A DNA stretch of 53,921 nucleotides from Hyphomicrobiales bacterium (GTDB lineage Bacteria; Pseudomonadota; Alphaproteobacteria; Rhizobiales; Methyloligellaceae), in assembly GCA_021775555.1 (NCBI GenBank), contig JAJFHP010000027.1, positions 1-53,921 on the forward strand, in the 5' to 3' direction. The notes below the pieces were generated by a model. The model was given only the letters and a program-made list of their open reading frames with translations. It had not been told where the DNA came from and did no database searches. Made by a program: the position numbers and the translations under genes. Positions 1-5,884 of this stretch are shown here, piece by piece. The number at the start of each line of letters is the position of its first letter. The stretch's first letter is position 1.

Positions 1-7
1 GCAGAAT

Positions 8-478
8 TTGAATCTTACACGCCGTGTGCTGCTTGCCGGGCTGCTGGCCGCGCCGCTCATTACAGGGCTCGGCAGCGGGCTCGGCACGGTCGCTGAGGCC
101 ATGCCCGTCAACGCGTCAGGCGGTATCGCTATCGAGGGCTATGACCCGGTCGCCTATTTCAAGCAGTCCAGACCGGTGAAGGGGTCGGCCCAGTTCACCG
201 CCACCCATGACGGCGCCACCTGGCGCTTCTCGAGTGCTGCCAACCGCGACGCCTTCGCCGCCAGCCCGGCGGCCTTCGCCCCGCAATATGGCGGTTATTG
301 CGCCTGGGCGGTGAGCAAGGGCTCAACGGCGAAGATCGACCCGGCCGCCTGGAAGGTCGTCGGTGGCAAGCTCTATCTCAACTATTCGAAAGGCGTGCAG
401 GGCCGCTGGGTCCAGGACATCCCCGGCAACATCAAGAAGGGCGATGCCAACTGGCCGGGCATCCGGGCGAAGCTGTAG
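8..478 (+). CDS. YHS domain-containing exported protein
   Basis: A protein of at least 156 residues. It opens with a twin-arginine-like or Sec signal (Arg-Arg at residues 5-6, hydrophobic stretch 8-22). A YHS-like domain follows at about 38-130, with the 'GYDPVAYF' opening and a later 'YGGYCAWAVS' stretch carrying the single Cys. This family of small periplasmic YHS proteins is common in alphaproteobacteria, and YHS folds in other proteins often bind metal or accompany metal transporters. No function is established for this subgroup. The first codon visible is TTG and the frame is open to the window edge, so the true start may lie upstream. No partner gene is visible on this side. Confidence 0.8.
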   Translation: MNLTRRVLLAGLLAAPLITGLGSGLGTVAEAMPVNASGGIAIEGYDPVAYFKQSRPVKGSAQFTATHDGATWRFSSAANRDAFAASPAAFAPQYGGYCAWAVSKGSTAKIDPAAWKVVGGKLYLNYSKGVQGRWVQDIPGNIKKGDANWPGIRAKL

Positions 479-507
479 GGTGATACTTTGAGGGGCCGGG
501 CGCGAGG

Positions 508-639
508 TTAGCGCCCGAGCCCACCGAAACTGAGCACGATCAGCGCGAGGATGATCGCGGCAACAAAGCCGACGAGCAAAAGCGGCAACGGCCACAGGCT
601 TTCCGTGGTGTTTTCCGGATCGTCTTTTTTCGGTTTCAT
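508..639 (-). CDS. 43-residue single-pass membrane protein
   Basis: A 43-codon reading frame with a charged N-terminus (MKPKKDDPENTTE) and one strongly hydrophobic segment at about residues 16-37, ending in GGLGR. The start ATG is preceded by AAGGGCAGG at suitable spacing. The gene lies between the end of the YHS gene and the LprI-like gene, in the same direction as the latter. The organisation charged head, one helix and short tail is typical of small bacterial membrane proteins. No family is recognised. The good ribosome site and the clean protein composition make it likely real. Confidence 0.6.
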   Translation of the reverse strand: MKPKKDDPENTTESLWPLPLLLVGFVAAIILALIVLSFGGLGR

Positions 640-688
640 GCCTGCCCTTTACCCGTAAGACGCGCGCGGCGTCATTGCGCAGCCCGGG

Positions 689-1129
689 TCAGTTGCCGAT
701 GCCCTTGGCGAGGTCCTTCAGTTCCTTCGTGCGCTGGCGCGTCAGGTCCGCGAGGCATTGGCCGACCAGCATGGATTCCATGCTGCCGCCCCGCGCCATG
801 AAGCCGTGGGCCTCGCAGGCCTTGTCGCGGTAGGGGATCCACGAGCGTTGCGCCGCGCGCAGGGTCTTCACCGCGCCTTTCAGGTTGGGCGGCAGGTTGG
901 CGTCCATGTCCTTCATCACGACCAGCGCTGACCTGTAGGCGTGGTTCAGCGCGACGTCGGCAGCCTTGTAGTCCCGCCCGGCGCAGATGTTCATTTCCGT
1001 TTGCGTCTGCGGGTTTTTGCAGTTGACCTGGCCCTGTGCGTGCAGTGCCGTGGGCATATTCAAGGCCACACCAAAAGGCAAAATCGCGAAGGCGAGAAAC
1101 AGGGCGGCGCAGGTTTTGGTGTCAGGCAT
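689..1129 (-). CDS. LprI-like (DUF1311) secreted protein
   Basis: A 146-residue exported protein with signal peptide at about 1-31 (cleavage near ALHA-QG). The mature part has the DUF1311/LprI pattern: 'CKNPQTQTEMNICAGRDYKAADVALNHAYR' near the N-terminus, then 'LRAAQRSWIPYRDKACEAHG' and 'CLADLTRQRTKEL' at the end, with the four expected Cys. The Mycobacterium LprI relative inhibits lysozyme; most members are uncharacterised. I take the ATG at 1129 because it begins the signal peptide; the frame is open further upstream but that part is low-complexity shadow of the neighbouring gene. It follows the next gene by only 16 bases and is probably co-transcribed with it. Confidence 0.8.
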   Translation of the reverse strand: MPDTKTCAALFLAFAILPFGVALNMPTALHAQGQVNCKNPQTQTEMNICAGRDYKAADVALNHAYRSALVVMKDMDANLPPNLKGAVKTLRAAQRSWIPYRDKACEAHGFMARGGSMESMLVGQCLADLTRQRTKELKDLAKGIGN

Positions 1130-1145
1130 CAAACAACTCTCTCTC

Positions 1146-1658
1146 TTACGGGCGCGTCTTGCGCGCGTTGCCGATCCACTTGAGGCCGAAGCCCTGCCCT
1201 GCCTGGTTTGCGTTGGGCTGCTGTGCGGGCGGATTCGTCCATGCCGGTTTGGCCTGGAGTTGGCCGTTGGCCATGGAGTGGGTGTAGGCCTGGCCCAAGG
1301 GCACGTTGGTCGCGGGTGCCGGTTTCTTCTGCCCCGTGTTGCCGACCCATCCCTGTGGGAGCGTTTGTTGGTTGGTGTAAGTGGGCGGGTTCTTCCACGC
1401 CGGTTTGGCCTGGAGTTGACCGTTGGCCATGGAGTGGGTGTAGGCGCTGCCAACATTGGAGTTGGTCGTCGCTGCCGGCGCGCGCGGCACGCAGTGGAAG
1501 CCGCGCTGGGCCGTCAGCCCGGCATTGCCCACCGGCACAGGGTATGTCCCCGCCGGGCAGTTGGGTTGGGCGTTGGCCGTGCCCTGTGGCAGGCCGGCCC
1601 ACAGCGCCGTGAGCGCCAGCACCGTTGTGCAAACAAGTGTCTTTGTCCTGAGCTTCAT
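1146..1658 (-). CDS. secreted protein with duplicated 17-residue repeat
   Basis: A 170-residue protein with a signal peptide (1-30, cleavage at NA-QP). The mature N-terminus has two Cys (residues 34 and 56) and the 'CPAGTYPVPVGNAGLTAQRGFHCVP' type of motif. It is followed by a Pro/Asn/Gln-rich tail carrying an identical segment AYTHSMANGQLQAKPAW at residues 72-88 and 124-140. Both copies are followed by (K/T)NPP, and each spacer ends in a short WVGN or WIGN-like element. No enzyme domain is recognised; the tail looks disordered and could be a wall- or surface-binding segment. It is the first gene of a likely two-gene operon with the LprI-like gene. Confidence 0.7.
   Translation of the reverse strand: MKLRTKTLVCTTVLALTALWAGLPQGTANAQPNCPAGTYPVPVGNAGLTAQRGFHCVPRAPAATTNSNVGSAYTHSMANGQLQAKPAWKNPPTYTNQQTLPQGWVGNTGQKKPAPATNVPLGQAYTHSMANGQLQAKPAWTNPPAQQPNANQAGQGFGLKWIGNARKTRP
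1243..1445 (-). repeat. 47-bp direct repeat inside the secreted repeat protein gene
   Basis: Positions 1243-1289 and 1399-1445 are the same 47 bases with a single mismatch (ggcc against gacc in the middle). The identity extends to synonymous positions, which indicates recent duplication or gene conversion rather than selection on the protein alone. The copies encode the duplicated 17-residue segment. Confidence 0.85.
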
Positions 1659-1856
1659 GTCAGCCTCCTGTTCCCGGCAGCGCGTGTCTCCACTGAGCCT
1701 AAAGCTTCCCGGTGAAAAGGCAAATTATGGGTGAGGGGAGGATGTGGGGAGGGCGAGGTGAATTTGCGAATCACTTTATTCTAGCGTTTCATCCGACATA
1801 TTGAGAGATGCATCGAGCAATCGTGGGTTCTCACAGCGACGAATGTATTTGGGCCG

Positions 1857-2303
1857 ATGGATGACACCGAGCAACGATTAAGAGCAGCCTGGAATCAAAC
1901 CGAGATACCAATTGTGCTTCGGCGAGGTGGACCTGGAGAGCTTTTGAGAGTTCGACTACCTTATGCGGTAGGCAACAGGACATGGTTACAAAACGGACGT
2001 CGAAACAGGCCGAAGCGGAATAAGAAACTCAAGTACTGGGAACTTCCTAAGGCATGGTTTAACGATTTCGTTGATCGATCACTCGCGAGATACGGACGTG
2101 TCTACGTAGTTCAACCATATCGCCACCAAGAAGTGTGTGCGCCAGCCTGTATGAATGCTCAGGGGCATGAATGTCAGTGTTCTTGCATGGGGGCCAATCA
2201 TGGCGTTGGCAATGACGGTAGCTGGTACGAAGTATCTGAATCTTTCGCCACTCGTTGGCATGATCGAGAATTGGCTTGCCGACTAATGGTCAAAAAATCC
2301 TAA
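1857..2303 (+). CDS. conserved-type cysteine-rich protein, function unknown
   Basis: A 148-residue soluble protein. The N-terminal half is basic ('RNRPKRNKKLKYWELPKAWF'). The C-terminal half has a tight Cys cluster at about residues 94-114 in the pattern CxxxC, CxCxCxGxNHG, followed by 'WYEVSESFATRW' and 'ELACRL'. The motif is regular enough to be a metal- or iron-sulfur-binding fold, but I cannot name the family. Codon use and base composition are AT-rich like the retron genes and unlike the flanking chromosome. The gene is convergent with the reverse transcriptase and separated by about 100 bases. The frame is open upstream of the ATG and the ribosome site is weak, so the start is uncertain. 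Confidence 0.6.
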   Translation: MDDTEQRLRAAWNQTEIPIVLRRGGPGELLRVRLPYAVGNRTWLQNGRRNRPKRNKKLKYWELPKAWFNDFVDRSLARYGRVYVVQPYRHQEVCAPACMNAQGHECQCSCMGANHGVGNDGSWYEVSESFATRWHDRELACRLMVKKS

Positions 2304-2403
2304 TCACCATTTCAGCAGAGGGTGTTGGGAACACAGTCGAGGCTTCAGGTTCATCTACGGGAAACGCAGACGCTTCTCCCATGTCTATGCGCGGCTATGA
2401 AAC

Positions 2404-3324
2404 TCAGATTCCTTCAACCTGCTTTCTCTGGGCCAATCTACCAGAAATTCTTATATCTAACTTATCCTTCTTCCGTCGGCTTTGGACTTTACGACGTTCA
2501 GACCTGAGTTCGGCCAATTTTTCTAACTGTCGGTTCGGCAAAAAAGTACGGCCATCACGAACAATAACTCCTGTGATATCTGCTGGCTTATGAATCAAAC
2601 TTACCTCTTTATCCTTCTTCAGTTTATGTCCGTGCTTACGAACACACATCTTAATTTCCCAAATGAGTTTTTTAGGCACGGTATACCCTGAAATTGTGAT
2701 GTCGTCTGCATATACGCTCAATGTACATCCATATTTTTGCGTCAAATCAAAGACTTCACGCCACATAGGGCCATTAGCGTAATAGGCTAGAATAGGGCTG
2801 CAAGGAGAGCCTTGTGGTAGACATTCCTTATGTGTTGTTAGCTTAACCAAGATTGCCACTACATCCGGTGAACACATCATTTCTCGACCAAAAAATCGAG
2901 CAACGGAGTTTGCTGTGCAGCTTGGGAAATAGTCTGCAATATCGAGTTGCCAGAACGCTCGTGCTCCCCGGTGTCTCGCTGCATTATCGACGTAGGAACG
3001 CCCTTTTACTGGACTGAACAGAAAATCCGGTGGGGTAACTAGACGAAGGAGCTTGGCAATTCGTGCCTGAATTGTTTTCAAAAGCGGATCAGGAATATCA
3101 ATAGGGCGATAATTTAATTCCTCATCTGCATTTGGTGGCTGCTTAAGCCATTGCTCTTTTTGCTTATGTTTCCAGCGGCGTACATAGAGTTCATCCTTAG
3201 CCGTTAGTTCAGAAATCAGGCTAGTTTTAGTTAAGAGAATTTTTGCGAGCCGCTTCCTGCTGCGAATTTTGAAAAGAGCAGAGTCGCATAATCTATAGTC
3301 CACATCCTTACGCCGTTTCCGCAT
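2404..3324 (-). CDS. retron-type reverse transcriptase
   Basis: A 306-residue reverse transcriptase of retron size. Motifs in order: the basic 'RPIDIPDPLLKTIQARI' block at 73-90, the retron-specific NAxxH box (NAARH, 114-118), the first catalytic Asp in 'LDIADYFPS' (Asp128), LPQGSP (169-174), the catalytic YADD (205-208) followed by ITISG, and an ITG box at 250-252 in the place of the retron VTG. In retrons this enzyme copies the msd part of its own noncoding RNA into branched cDNA that forms part of a phage-defence complex. I use ATG 3324, which overlaps the end of the XRE gene by 17 bases; an in-frame TTG lies six codons upstream. The gene is AT-rich and foreign to the surrounding DNA. The retron assignment rests on the NAxxH and ITG boxes. 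Confidence 0.9.
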   Translation of the reverse strand: MRKRRKDVDYRLCDSALFKIRSRKRLAKILLTKTSLISELTAKDELYVRRWKHKQKEQWLKQPPNADEELNYRPIDIPDPLLKTIQARIAKLLRLVTPPDFLFSPVKGRSYVDNAARHRGARAFWQLDIADYFPSCTANSVARFFGREMMCSPDVVAILVKLTTHKECLPQGSPCSPILAYYANGPMWREVFDLTQKYGCTLSVYADDITISGYTVPKKLIWEIKMCVRKHGHKLKKDKEVSLIHKPADITGVIVRDGRTFLPNRQLEKLAELRSERRKVQSRRKKDKLDIRISGRLAQRKQVEGI

Positions 3325-3610
3325 CTGCTTTTCTTTCAACAAATTTGAGGATGTCTAGTACTTTTTCTGCAACCGTCGCTCTGACCTTCTCGCCACTCTT
3401 TGCGTTAGGGAGCTCTTCCGCAAAAAACAAAATAGAAGAAGCTGGAATGAAAAATTCTTGTGAATACTGTTCAATAAGATTGAGAGAAGGCTTTTTAGTA
3501 CCCTTCTCAATTTCAGAAATATGCGATTTTGACACACCCAATTTTTCGGCGAGTTCAATCTGCTTTAGGTCGTGAAAAACACGCATTAGTCTGAGCGCTT
3601 CATTCAACAT
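3308..3610 (-). CDS. XRE-family helix-turn-helix regulator of the retron locus
   Basis: A 100-residue protein with an HTH_3/XRE DNA-binding domain at about residues 5-62: 'MRVFHDLKQIELAEKLGVSKSHISEIEKGTKKPSLNLIEQYSQEF' contains the usual two-helix recognition pattern. A short C-terminal extension (65-100) is helical and acidic/basic mixed. The gene overlaps the reverse transcriptase by 17 bases, so the two are translationally coupled. Retrons with an HTH protein next to the RT have been described (type VI in published retron classifications, from memory); there the HTH protein may be an effector, an antitoxin or a regulator. Which of these holds here cannot be read from the sequence. Confidence 0.88.
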   Translation of the reverse strand: MLNEALRLMRVFHDLKQIELAEKLGVSKSHISEIEKGTKKPSLNLIEQYSQEFFIPASSILFFAEELPNAKSGEKVRATVAEKVLDILKFVERKADAETA

Positions 3611-3661
3611 TTCTGCATTCCATTAAACATGGTTCCGATCCTTAGACATTAGGTTAGCGGC

Positions 3662-3817
3662 TTACCCAAAAGGTGCGAACACCTCAATCAGCCATCGAAG
3701 AATTCGATAGATAAACCAAGCCATCCGAATGATGACTCTAAGGGTATGTGGGTTACGGAGTTTCCTCCAAAACCCGCGACGCCGCCGTCGTCGGTATGTG
3801 GCCTCAAAAAAACTCAA
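3662..3817 (-). CDS. small basic amphipathic peptide of the retron locus (candidate toxin)
   Basis: A 51-codon frame with TTG start, preceded by AAGGAG seven bases upstream, a near-perfect ribosome site. The product has six consecutive Arg (residues 9-14), further basic residues to 21, then a helix at about 25-48 in which Arg27, Arg31, Arg38, Arg41 and Glu45 fall on one face and Trp, Ile, Leu, Phe and Val on the other. Twelve Arg and one Lys against two Glu make it extremely cationic. It ends FAPFG. The stop is 51 bases before the XRE gene, same strand. A membrane-active peptide in this place suggests the toxin of a retron toxin-antitoxin system; this is inference. The frame continues upstream without a stop, but that part crosses the hairpins of the leader and lacks a ribosome site. 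Confidence 0.5.
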   Translation of the reverse strand: MSFFEATYRRRRRRGFWRKLRNPHTLRVIIRMAWFIYRILRWLIEVFAPFG

Positions 3818-3827
3818 TTGCTTTCTC

Positions 3828-4067
3828 CTTCTGTTCGCCTTGGTAGACAATCCACCAAGGGTCTTCGCCGAACAGAAGCGTGGAACCGACAACTTCACCT
3901 TTTGCCTAGACGCGATAGCCGTCTTTGCTATCGCGTCTGCTTCGCCCCGCCGCGTCCCTTCCCCTCCCGGGGCCGGACCGTTGCCGGAGAAACGGTAGAG
4001 AGCTTCAAGCTCTCCGCGCGCTGGCGAATGCCAGTGCTGAATATGAAGACTTCTTCCACCTCCACAT
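3828..4067 (-). ncRNA. candidate retron msr-msd RNA (structured leader)
   Basis: Upstream of the retron genes the minus strand can form a row of hairpins: 4021-4034 (CTGGC/GCCAG, loop 4), 3998-4014 (GAGAGCTT/AAGCTCTC), 3977-3996 (ACCGTT/AACGGT), 3908-3938 (a perfect 12-bp stem AGACGCGATAGC/GCTATCGCGTCT, loop 7), and 3828-3878 (10-bp outer stem CTTCTGTTCG/CGAACAGAAG enclosing a 7-bp stem CCTTGGT/ACCAAGG). Short msr-like hairpins followed by longer msd-like hairpins, just upstream of a retron RT on the same strand, is the expected layout. I could not fix the a1/a2 end pairing: AACTTCATT (4083-4091) with 3891-3899 is one option, but it lies upstream of the likely transcription start. Boundaries are therefore approximate. 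Confidence 0.45.
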
Positions 4068-4073
4068 AATTTG

Positions 4074-4102
4074 AACATAGAGAATGAAGTTCTATAATTC
4101 AA
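4074..4102 (-). promoter_or_regulatory. candidate sigma-70 promoter of the retron leader
   Basis: On the minus strand TTGAAT (4097-4102) and TATGTT (4074-4079) are separated by 17 bases. Transcription would start near 4067, just before the first leader hairpin. The match is moderate and no other signal supports it. Confidence 0.4.
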
Positions 4103-4130
4103 GGAAAAAATTCGCTTTAAGCGAACTTTT
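4101..4130. terminator. bidirectional terminator-like hairpin upstream of the retron
   Basis: TTCGCTT/AAGCGAA (4111-4125) is flanked by a run of six A on the left and CTTTTT on the right, so either strand reads as a weak stem followed by T. It would insulate the retron operon from transcription entering from the right. The stem is only 7 bp with a 1-base centre, so efficiency is uncertain. Confidence 0.45.
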
Positions 4131-4393
4131 TAGGCTAAGAACGATAAGTAGCCATTATCTGCGCTACATCATGAGCACTGCAGTAGGCGAAAAACTAATC
4201 CCCGCCCTCTAGACCTCCCTTATTCTCCGCCCCATCGATACCCATTGAGGATGCGTGCTGCAGACCGTCTGCTTCATGTGGGTGGAGAGCGGTTCCTGCG
4301 AAAGAAAGGACTAACGGTCCATTCATTCCCGGGCGTGCCGTCCCGGACCCGGGGGTATTATGGCCCCCGCGCCAGAGTGCAGACTTTTTAGTC

Positions 4394-4620
4394 TGTCCTA
4401 TCGCCTATCGGCTACATGAGGACGTGATTTGGTTGTGCCAAACCGCGCTCAAGTAGCGAAGCGGTAGCGCAACAAAAGAGTCAAGACGCCGGGCGGAATT
4501 CGATAAGAAACCGTGCGCGGGGCGCCGATGAGGTGCCCTTTAGTACGGAGTCGCACCTTCTTGGCGCTCCGCGCAGTCCCACTTCTTAGTGTCCTATCGC
4601 CTATCGGCTACATGAGGACG
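4394..4620. repeat. two identical 31-bp repeats
   Basis: Positions 4394-4424 and 4590-4620 are identical over 31 bases. Read on the minus strand each is a hairpin with a 5-bp outer stem GTCCT/AGGAC and an inner GCC-GATA-GGC. Each is followed at once by a second small hairpin whose sequence differs but whose pairing is kept: AGACT-AAAA-AGTCT after the first, CACT-AAGA-AGTG after the second. Identical cores with compensatory changes in the adjoining stem indicate that structure matters. Confidence 0.8.
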
Positions 4621-4701
4621 GGAGTGGGGACACTTTCATCACTCGGAGCCAACCGGCTGCCGGGCGCTTTAGGTTGCCCTACCGCTTCGCTGCTTGAGGG
4701 C
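4445..4701. repeat. inverted pair of hairpins related to the 31-bp repeat
   Basis: The plus strand at 4445-4470 has stem GCGCT/AGCGC around the loop CAAGTAGCGAAGCGGT. The minus strand at 4676-4701 has GCCCT/AGGGC around CAAGCAGCGAAGCGGT. The loops differ by one base while the stems differ by a compensated C-G/G-C exchange. The loop resembles that of the 31-bp repeat (CATGTAGCCGATAGGCGAT). Opposite orientations of the same element are typical of REP/BIME clusters. Confidence 0.65.
4513..4576. repeat. long imperfect hairpin
   Basis: Arms 4513-4536 and 4553-4576 pair over about 24 positions with three G-U pairs and two mismatches, leaving a 16-base loop. It sits between the two 31-bp repeats. 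A stem of this length is msd-like in shape, but no reverse transcriptase lies next to it in the matching orientation except the one 1.2 kb away. Confidence 0.6.
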
Positions 4702-4912
4702 CAACACTCTTACCCAACAAGGAGACCGGAACGATCACAAGCATCTTCGCCAAACATTGTCCAAAGCTGCGCTGCCGCCGGGCCGGGCGATGCCGGATGA
4801 AACACAATGGCGCGTGTCGGGGGGTGTTGCCGATGCGGGCAAAATTATTGTTGCGGATGCAGGCGCTGGTTGCCCGGCTGGCAGAGGGCCGGCATGGAGA
4901 GGCGTAATCGCC

Positions 4913-5074
4913 TCAGCCCTTCTTCTTCCGGATCACATAGGCGGTGGCCAGCACGGCGATCAGCGCCAGGGCCAGTCCGAACAGGGGATGGACGTCGAAT
5001 TGCCCGGTCACGATCGCGGCCGCCAGGACGAGCAGGATGGCGACGAGGACATAGAGAATGAATTTCAGGGCCAT
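4913..5074 (-). CDS. 53-residue two-helix membrane protein
   Basis: A 53-codon frame preceded by GGGAGG eight bases before the ATG. Residues 4-23 and 31-48 are hydrophobic helices joined by a short loop (TGQFDVHP). The C-terminus is RKKKG, which by the positive-inside rule puts both ends in the cytoplasm. No family is recognised. It stands alone between the folded block and the next membrane protein gene, same strand as the latter. Confidence 0.6.
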   Translation of the reverse strand: MALKFILYVLVAILLVLAAAIVTGQFDVHPLFGLALALIAVLATAYVIRKKKG

Positions 5075-5207
5075 GCATGACCTCCCGGTCGCTCTAGGGT
5101 TACAGGTTCAGGCGGGTGTCGAGAGTACCTTAGGTGTGTCGCTTAATTGCGGCAATGAGACTGCACAGCGCACCAACCCGGGGAGACATGGTTTGCCGCA
5201 TGGATGC

Positions 5208-5798
5208 CTAGTTGCGCTTCGTCGCCAACTGCACCATGCGCCCGATCAGCGCCCGGTATCCCAGCGTGAGGGCCAGCAGCGCCGTCACCAGAACGGCGAG
5301 GGGAACGGCGATATTCGCCAGCCAGCCGAAAAAGACATTGCCAAAAAAGGCGAAGCTGGCAAGCAGGGCCGTGGCATCGCACGGACCGTTTCCGCACAGT
5401 TGTTCAGGGGAACGGGTGATCGCAGAGGCGAGGGCCAGCACGAGCGGCATCACGCCGGCCCACATGATGACGGCGCAGGTGCGCACCACGCGGCCGCGAA
5501 ACCCTTGCGTCGTAAACTGCGCCAGCCCGCCAAGCAGCAGCATGTAAACCAGCAACAGCGCACCGGCCTGGCTGAATTTTGCGGTCCATTCCAGCAAATG
5601 GGCAGAGCGCGCATAGAGATGGTTGAAATCAAGCCCGGCGAATGTACACGCCTGCGGGCTGTCCGCGGGGCAGCCAAGGGCCAGGGTGACTATGTGCAGA
5701 TCGAGGGTGGTGACGATGGGCGCAAAGGGCAGGAAAAGCACTGTCAGCAACAGGGCATCGCCCAAGGGAGAGACATCTGTCGTCTTCAATCCCGCCAT
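5208..5798 (-). CDS. multi-pass membrane protein, function unknown
   Basis: A 196-residue protein with hydrophobic segments at about 16-40, 76-98, 105-127, 145-163 and 165-186. Extramembrane loops contain two Cys pairs ('LGCPADSPQAC' and 'QLCGNGPC') that could form disulfides in the periplasm. The ATG at 5798 has GGGGAG at good distance. The C-terminus (GRMVQLATKRN) is basic and probably cytoplasmic. I do not recognise the family. It is in the same direction as the next gene upstream, 86 bases away. Confidence 0.65.
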   Translation of the reverse strand: MAGLKTTDVSPLGDALLLTVLFLPFAPIVTTLDLHIVTLALGCPADSPQACTFAGLDFNHLYARSAHLLEWTAKFSQAGALLLVYMLLLGGLAQFTTQGFRGRVVRTCAVIMWAGVMPLVLALASAITRSPEQLCGNGPCDATALLASFAFFGNVFFGWLANIAVPLAVLVTALLALTLGYRALIGRMVQLATKRN

Positions 5799-5884
5799 GA
5801 TCGCACTCCCCCGAGAACAACTTGTGAATATTTCAGGAATACTAGCGGGCAGGCCCTAAAATTGGGTGAAGGGCGCGTGTTTTC

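Larger units (their letters stand above)
4131..4796. other. gene-free, highly folded block beside the retron island
   Basis: About 660 bases without a credible gene. Base composition returns to GC-rich here. Almost the whole block can be paired into hairpins: GGAC/GTCC near 4309-4322, a GGGGG/CCCCC pair near 4350-4367, CAGACT/AGTCTG at 4384-4400, two 31-bp repeats, a related hairpin motif in opposite orientation, and an imperfect 24-bp stem at 4513-4576. Reading frames crossing it have the arginine/serine/proline-rich composition of spurious translations. It could be a cluster of REP-like palindromes or a structured RNA; the mixed orientation of the motif favours the first. Confidence 0.6.

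Noticed and set aside
2276-2593. 105-residue plus-strand frame overlapping the RT gene end
   Set aside because: Shadow of the RT gene on the other strand, no ribosome site.
3662-4102. 146-residue reading frame across the whole retron leader
   Set aside because: Only the last 51 codons have a ribosome site and a sensible composition; the upstream part crosses perfect hairpins and reads as low-quality sequence.
4394-4620. CRISPR array
   Set aside because: Only two identical 31-bp units, 165 bases apart, with further hairpins between; no cas genes.
4513-4800. 95-residue reading frame in the folded block
   Set aside because: No ribosome site; it lies over the 24-bp hairpin and a 31-bp repeat; Arg/Ser/Pro-rich composition of a chance frame.
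4797-4907. 36-residue plus-strand frame upstream of the small membrane protein
   Set aside because: No ribosome site and no distinctive composition.
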